Part shown: in pieces, positions 58,671 through 64,000 of the stretch
Numbering within the stretch: position 1 is the stretch's first letter
How the letters are laid out: each line of letters starts with the position of its first letter
NCBI RefSeq assembly: GCF_000502835.1
Contig: NZ_AYVL01000010.1
Coordinates: forward strand, 1-64,000
Direction: 5' to 3'
Length of the DNA stretch: 64,000 nucleotides
Source: Mesorhizobium sp. LSJC280B00
GTDB taxonomy: Bacteria > Pseudomonadota > Alphaproteobacteria > Rhizobiales > Rhizobiaceae
The notes under the pieces: model-generated
What the model was told of the DNA's origin: nothing
What the model saw: only the letters and a program-made list of their open reading frames with translations
The model's database searches: none
Translations under genes and position numbers: made by a program

Positions 58671-59165
58671 ATGGCGATCACCACCTTCTCCGACACCAGA
58701 TGGCTGCATGGGATTGCCGCGACCGCGTTTCTGGCAGCCAGCATTCCGCACGCCGCGCTGAACGCGCAGAGCCTCGACAGCGCCGAGACCGTCAACCGGA
58801 TCGTCGGCTCGGAGGTCGGCCAGGAAGAGACCCAGACAAATGCGGAAGCCGGCAAGGTCAGTTCGGCGATCGACCGCACGCGTGAAAACATCGCCGCCGT
58901 GCGCAAGACATCCAAGCTCGACAAGGTCGATATCGTGTTTCTTACCGATGCCGCGCGCACCGAAGGCGGCCCGCCGCCGGCGATCGAAAACAAGGTCAGG
59001 CAGCATCGGGACGACATCGCCGAGCTGCGCAAGGAGATCGAGGCGAACGCATTGCTGTTCAACGCCATCGATTCGCGGCGAGTGCAAACCGAGGACGTTC
59101 TGGCGGTGGAATTCGACGATCCGGGAAAGGTCGTCATCTATGCGGCGGCCAAGCCGCCCGGCTGA
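58671..59165 (+). CDS. Hypothetical exported protein with coiled-coil region
   Basis: This 164-aa protein has an N-terminal hydrophobic segment (about residues 10-32) that could be a signal sequence, then a charged helical region (about 45-140). No family recognised. It follows the previous plus-strand gene by 126 bp and converges on ureB with a 26-bp gap. Reading-frame quality is fair; it could be co-transcribed with its neighbour. Confidence 0.6.
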   Translation: MAITTFSDTRWLHGIAATAFLAASIPHAALNAQSLDSAETVNRIVGSEVGQEETQTNAEAGKVSSAIDRTRENIAAVRKTSKLDKVDIVFLTDAARTEGGPPPAIENKVRQHRDDIAELRKEIEANALLFNAIDSRRVQTEDVLAVEFDDPGKVVIYAAAKPPG

Positions 59166-59191
59166 GCCGAAACTGCTCGACGCCTTCGATC

Positions 59192-59497
59192 TCACAGCGC
59201 GCCCATGATCTTCTGCTGAAATCCGTAGACCTCGCGCTTGCCGCCGAACGGCACCAGGGTAACGTCGCGCTCTTGGCCGGGCTCGAAGCGCATGGCGGTG
59301 CCGGCAGCGATGTCGAGGCGCATGCCGCGGGCCTTGTCGCGATCGAATCTCAGTCCCTCATTGGTCTCGAAGAAATGATAATGGCTGCCTACCTGGATCG
59401 GCCGGTCGCCGCTGTTGGCTACCTTCAAGGTGACCGTCGCCAGACCCTTGTTCAGTTCGATCTCGCCGCTTGCCGTGATGATTTCGCCGGGGATCAT
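59192..59497 (-). CDS. ureB: Urease subunit beta
   Basis: This is the 101-aa structural beta subunit. It begins [16 protein letters not shown] and contains [11 protein letters not shown] and the [13 protein letters not shown] block, all typical. ATG 59497 is the conserved start; a longer upstream frame lacks homology. ureJ ends 7 bp upstream. Downstream on the same strand there is no ureC until 57981 because two plus-strand genes intervene. Confidence 0.95.
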   Translation of the reverse strand: MIPGEIITASGEIELNKGLATVTLKVANSGDRPIQVGSHYHFFETNEGLRFDRDKARGMRLDIAAGTAMRFEPGQERDVTLVPFGGKREVYGFQQKIMGAL

Positions 59498-59504
59498 CGC
59501 GGCC

Positions 59505-60113
59505 TCACACGACGCCGAAAGCGAGGCCGGCGCCAATCGCGGCACAAGCGGCGCCAGCGGCGCGGGCAAGCCCGCGGAAGCGCCAGCCGAGGCCGAGACC
59601 GGCCGCGATGCCGACGGCGTGGAGCAATGCCGTGGCAACGGCAAAGCCCGCCATATAGCCGAGTCCGCCGACATTCTCAGGCACCTCGGCGCCATGGGCA
59701 TAGCCGTGGAACAGCGCGAACAGGCCGATGACGGCGACGCCGGCCGAGACAGGAAGATCGACGGCGAGCGCAACCAGCAGCCCGAGTGCCACGACGGACG
59801 CCAGTATCGCCGGCTCGACGAAAGGCATCGGCACATGCAGCATGCCGAGCACGCCGCCGGCCAGCATGACGCTTACGAAGGCCAGCGGCCATGCCCAGGT
59901 CGCTTTGTCGCCCTTGAGCGCGGCCCATAGCCCGACGGCAATCATCGCCGTCATGTGATCGAGGCCGGAGAGCGGGTGGGAGAAGCCGGCGGTGAAGGAC
60001 CAAACCGTGCCGGCGCCGACATGGGCATAGGCTGGCATTGCTGCCGCCAGCAGCAGGACCGCCGACAGCGTTGAGCGTTTCATCGTAGCGGGGATCATCG
60101 GCGTAGCTTCCAT
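59505..60113 (-). CDS. ureJ: HupE/UreJ family nickel transporter-like membrane protein
   Basis: This 202-aa protein has a signal peptide (ending AYA) followed by six or so helices. [34 protein letters not shown] and the FHGYAHGAE motif match HupE/UreJ proteins, which are thought to import nickel for urease or hydrogenase. It lies 7 bp before ureB. ATG 60113 is used; internal ATGs at 60098 and 60083 are alternatives. Confidence 0.88.
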   Translation of the reverse strand: MEATPMIPATMKRSTLSAVLLLAAAMPAYAHVGAGTVWSFTAGFSHPLSGLDHMTAMIAVGLWAALKGDKATWAWPLAFVSVMLAGGVLGMLHVPMPFVEPAILASVVALGLLVALAVDLPVSAGVAVIGLFALFHGYAHGAEVPENVGGLGYMAGFAVATALLHAVGIAAGLGLGWRFRGLARAAGAACAAIGAGLAFGVV

Positions 60114-60126
60114 CTTCGACTACCTC

Positions 60127-60384
60127 TCACGCCGCCTTGCGGGCCGGAGCGCAGCTCTCTGCCTTGAGGACGCGCTTGGTGGAGGCCGGATATTTCTTCA
60201 GCAGCGCTGCCGGACGGATCGGGCGGGCCGAGAAGTTGCCGCCGCAATTCGGACAGGCGCCGCCGAGCACGTTTTGTGCGCAGTCGGCGCAAAAGGTGCA
60301 TTCGAAGGTGCAGATCACCGCATCCGTCGCATCGGGCGGCAGATCCTTGTCGCAGCACTCGCAGTTGGGACGCAGCTCAAGCAT
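60127..60384 (-). CDS. DUF1272 zinc-ribbon-like small protein
   Basis: This 85-aa protein is rich in Cys (CECC, CTFECTFCADCA, CPNCGG), giving at least two probable zinc sites, and then has a basic C-terminus. It belongs to DUF1272, of unknown function. It sits between ureA and ureJ (19 bp and 13 bp gaps) and is clearly part of the urease transcript, although it is not a known urease factor. Confidence 0.85.
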   Translation of the reverse strand: MLELRPNCECCDKDLPPDATDAVICTFECTFCADCAQNVLGGACPNCGGNFSARPIRPAALLKKYPASTKRVLKAESCAPARKAA

Positions 60385-60403
60385 TTTCCTCTCCTTGGCG
60401 GTG

Positions 60404-60706
60404 TTATCTGATCGGCTCGTGCACGGTCACCAGCTTGGTGCCGTCTGGAAACGTCGCCTCGACCTGCACATCGTGGATCATTTCTGCAATGCCTTCCATC
60501 ACCTGGGCCCGGGTGACGACATGGGCGCCGGCCTCCATCAGCTCGGCGACCGCGCGGCCGTCGCGGGCACCCTCGACGACGAAATCGGTGATCAGCGCGA
60601 TCGCTTCCGGATGATTGAGCTTGACGCCGCGTTCGAGCCGCTTGCGGGCCACGATCGCCGCCATGGCGATCAGCAGCTTGTCTTTCTCCCTCGGCGTCAG
60701 ATTCAT
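60404..60706 (-). CDS. ureA: Urease subunit gamma
   Basis: This is the 100-aa gamma subunit. [27 protein letters not shown] at the start and the [11 protein letters not shown] end are diagnostic. It follows ureD by 28 bp. ATG 60706 is the conserved start; a longer in-frame opening is antisense reading of ureD. Confidence 0.95.
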   Translation of the reverse strand: MNLTPREKDKLLIAMAAIVARKRLERGVKLNHPEAIALITDFVVEGARDGRAVAELMEAGAHVVTRAQVMEGIAEMIHDVQVEATFPDGTKLVTVHEPIR

Positions 60707-60734
60707 GCTTTTTCCTGCGGTGGCACAATCGAAA

Positions 60735-61577
60735 TCAGAGTGACCATAATTTGGGCAGGCCCGCCCGTCCGTTGAGCAATTCGACAAGCGGCACCAGCCG
60801 CTTGCGGAGCTGGTAGCCGTCCTCAGCGAACAGCCTCGCAAGAAGCTTGCCAGATTTCCGCACGCTCCAGAAACTGACGCCGCCCTGGCCGCCGACTATG
60901 CCCCGGGCCGGCTCGAGCAAAGCCTCTGCCCGTGGCGACACCATCAGCAGCGTCGCCACGGCGACGGCACCGCCGGCCGCTGCGGGACGGTTCAAGGTGG
61001 CCGCAATGTCCGGCCCGATGCGGAACTCCTCTGCATGGACCAGCGCCCCGTCCTGGCGGACGCGCCAGCGGTCGTGGAAATGGCCTTGCGAAGCCCGTTC
61101 ACCCATGGCCAGGCGGCCGAAGACGGTAGCCTCCAGGATCAGCGCCTCGGCTCCGGTGGCAAGCTCCACGTCAAGGCTGCGGGCAAAGGCCGAGCGGTCG
61201 AAGACGATGGTTTCCTGTGGCAGCCAGGCAATGTGGCCGTCTTCTCCGACAGTCAGCTGCACCCGCACTTCGGCGCGGTCGGATGCGGCGCGATAGATTT
61301 TCTCGCAGGCCTGCGTTGTTATGGTTGCGGAGGCGCCGGCACCGACATCGACCTCCCAGGCGAGACGGTCGCCACCGGTCAGCCCACCGGCGGTGTTGAT
61401 CAGGACGGCTTCGAGCGGATCGGCCGAGACCGCCGGCATGCGGATCTTGGCCGAACCGTCCTGGTACAGACGCCGAAGACGCGTGCGGCCTCCGTTCCAG
61501 TCGCAGCCAAGCCGCGCGACGCCGGCAACACGCTGGGCCGGCGGCACTGAAGTCAAGCTATATGCGATCGTATCCAC
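60735..61577 (-). CDS. ureD: Urease accessory protein UreD
   Basis: This 280-aa scaffold protein binds apo-urease and recruits UreF/UreG for nickel insertion. [34 protein letters not shown] and FGRLAMGE are conserved UreD blocks. The start is uncertain: GTG 61577 is placed just before the conserved region, and GTG 61595 is another option. Neither has a strong ribosome site. It is the first gene of the urease unit, divergent from the acyl carrier protein gene. Confidence 0.9.
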   Translation of the reverse strand: MDTIAYSLTSVPPAQRVAGVARLGCDWNGGRTRLRRLYQDGSAKIRMPAVSADPLEAVLINTAGGLTGGDRLAWEVDVGAGASATITTQACEKIYRAASDRAEVRVQLTVGEDGHIAWLPQETIVFDRSAFARSLDVELATGAEALILEATVFGRLAMGERASQGHFHDRWRVRQDGALVHAEEFRIGPDIAATLNRPAAAGGAVAVATLLMVSPRAEALLEPARGIVGGQGGVSFWSVRKSGKLLARLFAEDGYQLRKRLVPLVELLNGRAGLPKLWSL

Positions 61578-61623
61578 GACACCAACGTTAAGCACTGCGG
61601 CGGCTTTGTCGATATATAGCTTG

Positions 61624-61652
61624 TTGCTTGACAGCGTTTCGGTTTCTATAGA
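61624..61652 (+). promoter_or_regulatory. Possible promoter for the NodF/NodE-like genes
   Basis: TTGCTT (61624-61629), a 17-bp spacer and TATAGA (61647-61652) resemble a sigma-70 promoter 128 bp before the carrier-protein ATG. No nod box was found. Confidence 0.4.
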
Positions 61653-61779
61653 GGGAGCCACCTTGGTACGGTCACCGGCGCCTGGCGGGGGTAAAAGGCG
61701 ACGATGACGACGTAATCGAGGACAAAAGGGGCGCTGATCAGTTGGCGTCGGGAAACGACAGAGTTGGGGAAGAAACCGA

Positions 61780-62034
61780 ATGGCTGACCAGCTGGCAAAC
61801 GATATCATCGCCAAGATCAAGGCTCATGCCGAGCCGGGCGGCGAGGAAATCACCACCAGTACCGAACTGACCGCCCTCGGCATCCATTCGCTGGAACTGA
61901 CGGAGATCATCTTCGATCTCGAGGAAGAGTATGGCATCGAAATCGAGATGAACACTGTCGATGCCTGGAGCAATCTGAAGAATGTCGGCGACATGGTCGA
62001 GGCGGTTCGCGCGCTGATCGCGAAAAAAGCCTGA
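61780..62034 (+). CDS. NodF-like acyl carrier protein with His-Ser-Leu at the modification site
   Basis: This 84-aa acyl carrier protein has the NodF-like blocks LTALGI, IFDLEEEYGIEIEMNT and AWSNLKNVGDMVEAVR. The serine expected to carry phosphopantetheine is S37, but the preceding residue is His (H36) rather than the nearly universal Asp. It lies 4 bp before a NodE-like ketosynthase and probably forms a specialised acyl-chain system with it. The chain made is unknown. Confidence 0.82.
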   Translation: MADQLANDIIAKIKAHAEPGGEEITTSTELTALGIHSLELTEIIFDLEEEYGIEIEMNTVDAWSNLKNVGDMVEAVRALIAKKA

Positions 62035-62038
62035 CTGA

Positions 62039-63247
62039 ATGCACAAGCGCGTCGTCATCACGGGCATCGGCGGATTATGCGGGCTCGGCACCAATGCACC
62101 GGCAATCTGGAATGAAATGCGCGCCGGCCGTTCGGCAATCGGCGCGATCGACAATCCGCTGCTGCATGATCTGAAGGTCAAGGTCGGCTGCGAAATCAAG
62201 GCGCTTCCCGAGCACGGCATCGACCGCAAGCAGGTCGTGTCGATGGACCGCTTCAGCCTTCTGGCGACGATCGCCGCGCGGGAGGCGGCACAGCAGGCGG
62301 GATTGAACCCGCACGCGGCCAACACCTACCGGATGGGCACCATCGTCGGCGTCGGCGTCTGCGGCTGGGAGGCAATCGAAGAGAACTATCGCGCCATCCT
62401 GCTCGAAGGCAAGAACCGCGCCGGCATCTTCACCGTCCCGAAAGTAATGCCGGGCGCTGCAGCCGGCCATGTCAGCATGAATCTTGGTCTGCGCGGGCCG
62501 GTGTTCGGCATCACCTCTGCCTGCTCGTCATCCAACCACGCCATTGCCTCGGCGGTCGATCAGATCAGGCTCGGCCGGGCCGACGTCATGGTCGCCGGCG
62601 GCACCGATGCGCCGCTGGTCTGGGGCATCCTCAAGGGCTGGGAGGCCCTGCGGGTGCTGTCGCCGGACACCTGCCGGCCGTTTTCGGCCGACCGCCAGGG
62701 GCTCGTGCTCGGCGAAGGCGCCGGCATGGTGGTGCTGGAAACATATGAGCATGCCATGGCGCGCGGCGCCGCCATCCTTGCCGAAATCGCCGGCGTCGGC
62801 CTTTCCGCCGACGCCTCCGATATCGTCGCGCCAACCATCGAAGGGCCTGAGGCGGCGATGCGCTTCTGCCTCGTCGATGCCGGGCTCAATCCCGAGGACG
62901 TCGACTATCTCAACGCGCATGGCACCGGCACCAAGGCCAACGATCAGATCGAGACGGCGGCGATCAAACGCGTGTTCGGCGACCATGCCTACAAGCTTTC
63001 GGTGTCCTCGACCAAATCGATGCACGCCCACTGCCTCGGCGCCTCCGGCGCGCTGGAAATGATCGCCTGCGTGATGGCGATCCGCGAAGGCATCGTGCCG
63101 CCGACCGCCAATTATCGGGAAGCCGACGCCGACTGCGATCTCGACATCACGCCGAACGTGGCGCGCGAACGCACCGTGCGCACCGCGATCAGCAACAGCT
63201 TCGCCTTCGGCGGCACCAATGCGGTGCTGGCGGTCAGGGCCGTGTGA
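62039..63247 (+). CDS. NodE-like beta-ketoacyl-ACP synthase
   Basis: This 402-aa ketosynthase condenses acyl chains on an acyl carrier protein. The catalytic triad is C162 (ACSSSN), H294 ([11 protein letters not shown]) and H331, with K326 in STKSMHAH. Length and many blocks ([46 protein letters not shown]) match NodE more closely than FabF. The genes around it are housekeeping-like, so a role outside Nod factor is likely. It is coupled to the carrier-protein gene. Confidence 0.87.
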   Translation: MHKRVVITGIGGLCGLGTNAPAIWNEMRAGRSAIGAIDNPLLHDLKVKVGCEIKALPEHGIDRKQVVSMDRFSLLATIAAREAAQQAGLNPHAANTYRMGTIVGVGVCGWEAIEENYRAILLEGKNRAGIFTVPKVMPGAAAGHVSMNLGLRGPVFGITSACSSSNHAIASAVDQIRLGRADVMVAGGTDAPLVWGILKGWEALRVLSPDTCRPFSADRQGLVLGEGAGMVVLETYEHAMARGAAILAEIAGVGLSADASDIVAPTIEGPEAAMRFCLVDAGLNPEDVDYLNAHGTGTKANDQIETAAIKRVFGDHAYKLSVSSTKSMHAHCLGASGALEMIACVMAIREGIVPPTANYREADADCDLDITPNVARERTVRTAISNSFAFGGTNAVLAVRAV

Positions 63248-63383
63248 CCGCACCCCTTGCGGGTCCTTCACCGGGGCCGGCGAAACTTTCCATGCGCATA
63301 TTGATCGCGCCAGGCGTCGCGCCTAACTCTCTGCGACCCGCCATGACCGTGCCGCTCGGCGCGGTCTCCTACCAGGAGTTTCG

Positions 63384-64000
63384 ATGACCGATCTGTCCGC
63401 GTTTCCGATTGCTAGGCGCTGGCCGGCGAGCCACCCCGACCGCATCCAGCTTTATTCGTTTCCGACGCCGAACGGGGTGAAGATATCGATCGCGCTGGAG
63501 GAACTTGGCCTGCCTTACGAGCCGCATGCCGTCGATATCGGCAAGAACGAGAGCTGGACCCCGGAATTCCTGTCTTTGAACCCGAACGGCAAGATACCGG
63601 CGATGATCGATCCGGACGGCCCGGGTGGCAAGCCGATCGGCTTGTTCGAATCCGGCGCCATCCTGCTTTACCTCAGCGACAAGACCGGCAAGCTGGTCCC
63701 GGCAGACGCGACGCTGCGTTATGAGACGATCCAGTGGGTGTTCTTCCAGATGGCTTCGATCGGGCCGATGTTCGGCCAAGTCGGATTCTTCCACAAATTC
63801 GCTGGGCGCGAAATCGCCGACAAGCGCCCGCTGGAACGTTATCGCGACGAGTCGCGACGGCTGATCGGCGTCCTCGAAACGAGGCTCAAGGGCCGCAGCT
63901 GGATCATGGGCGACGATTACACCATCGCCGATATTTCGATGCTTGGGTGGGTGCGCAATCTGATCGGCTTCTACGAGGCGCGGGAACTCGTCGGTTTCGA
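63384..64000 (+). CDS. Glutathione S-transferase family protein (cut by window edge)
   Basis: This is the first 205 residues of a GST. An extended N-terminal lead (about 20 aa) precedes the thioredoxin-like domain (IQLYSFPTPNGVKISIALEELG, SLNPNGKIPA, LFESGAILLYLSD). The C-terminal helical domain follows (GDDYTIADISMLGW). It is similar to the YghU/YfcG type, which act on disulfides or peroxides. ATG 63384 follows an AGGAG site. The end of the gene lies beyond the window. Confidence 0.9.
   Translation, partial: MTDLSAFPIARRWPASHPDRIQLYSFPTPNGVKISIALEELGLPYEPHAVDIGKNESWTPEFLSLNPNGKIPAMIDPDGPGGKPIGLFESGAILLYLSDKTGKLVPADATLRYETIQWVFFQMASIGPMFGQVGFFHKFAGREIADKRPLERYRDESRRLIGVLETRLKGRSWIMGDDYTIADISMLGWVRNLIGFYEARELVGF

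Noticed and set aside
61578..61779. nod box upstream of the NodF/NodE-like genes
   Set aside because: No ATC-N9-GAT repeats or the conserved long nod-box pattern could be found; only a sigma-70-like promoter is visible.

Overview
The window looks like chromosomal DNA of an alphaproteobacterium of the order Hyphomicrobiales, most probably Mesorhizobium or a close relative. The evidence is high GC content, GTG/TTG starts, many ATGA stop/start overlaps, typical rhizobial genes (smoEFGKS-mtlK polyol operon, Atu2307-type luciferase-like protein, DUF6481, DUF1127, DUF1272, lysine-rich small protein, NodF/NodE-like pair) and several intergenic palindromes of kinds I remember from Mesorhizobium genomes. 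I saw no rRNA, tRNA, CRISPR array, insertion sequence or prophage. Species assignment is inference.

Layout. 1-10.3 kb: housekeeping and single genes (fmt start, def, rmuC, GFA protein, CDF transporter, transglutaminase, small basic protein, sugE-like efflux gene, DUF6481, two luciferase-like monooxygenases, AI-2E family exporter, L,D-transpeptidase lipoprotein). 10.5-15.7 kb: a LacI regulator divergent from a ribose-type sugar ABC operon, with operator palindromes at both promoters. 15.7-25.1 kb: a minus-strand catabolic operon (three-cofactor molybdenum hydroxylase, 6-hydroxynicotinate reductase-like protein, UPF0280, DUF1185, MarR) facing pncA and an ion antiporter on the plus strand. 25.1-33 kb: a branched-chain-amino-acid-type ABC transporter (livFGMH and binding protein), an unknown polytopic membrane protein and pncB. 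33.2-37.7 kb: LysR divergent from a ureohydrolase and an amino-acid ABC importer that has no ATPase gene beside it. 37.7-39.9 kb: MATE exporter and histidine phosphatase. 39.9-51.4 kb: polyol uptake and oxidation operon (smoEFGKS, mtlK, HAD, FGGY kinase) with a SorC regulator, plus a LysR/DUF1127 pair. 51.7-53.1 kb: HAD phosphatase and class II aldolase. 53.2-61.6 kb: urease genes ureDA-DUF1272-ureJ-ureB, interrupted by two plus-strand genes, then ureC-membrane protein-ureEF-DUF3995-ureG. 61.8-64 kb: NodF-like acyl carrier protein, NodE-like ketosynthase and a partial glutathione transferase.

How genes fit together. PncA (nicotinamide to nicotinate) and PncB (nicotinate to NaMN) lie on either side of genes resembling the reductive nicotinate pathway (hydroxylation, then reduction by 6-hydroxynicotinate reductase). 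The later enzymes of that pathway are absent, so the true substrate and ring-opening step are open. UPF0280 (ApbE-like) and DUF1185 are the unexplained members. The ureohydrolase releases urea, which the urease could hydrolyse. The polyol operon imports sorbitol/mannitol-like compounds, oxidises them and phosphorylates the ketose.

Most interesting items: the heteroaromatic operon with a repressor-like site over its promoter; the NodF/NodE-like pair whose carrier protein has His-Ser-Leu instead of Asp-Ser-Leu; a perfect 50-bp inverted repeat and a second copy that appears to supply the start codon of a membrane-protein gene; a repeat whose two arms show compensatory stem changes; 19-bp-spaced tandem sites shared by the SorC gene and the polyol operon; and the interrupted urease locus.
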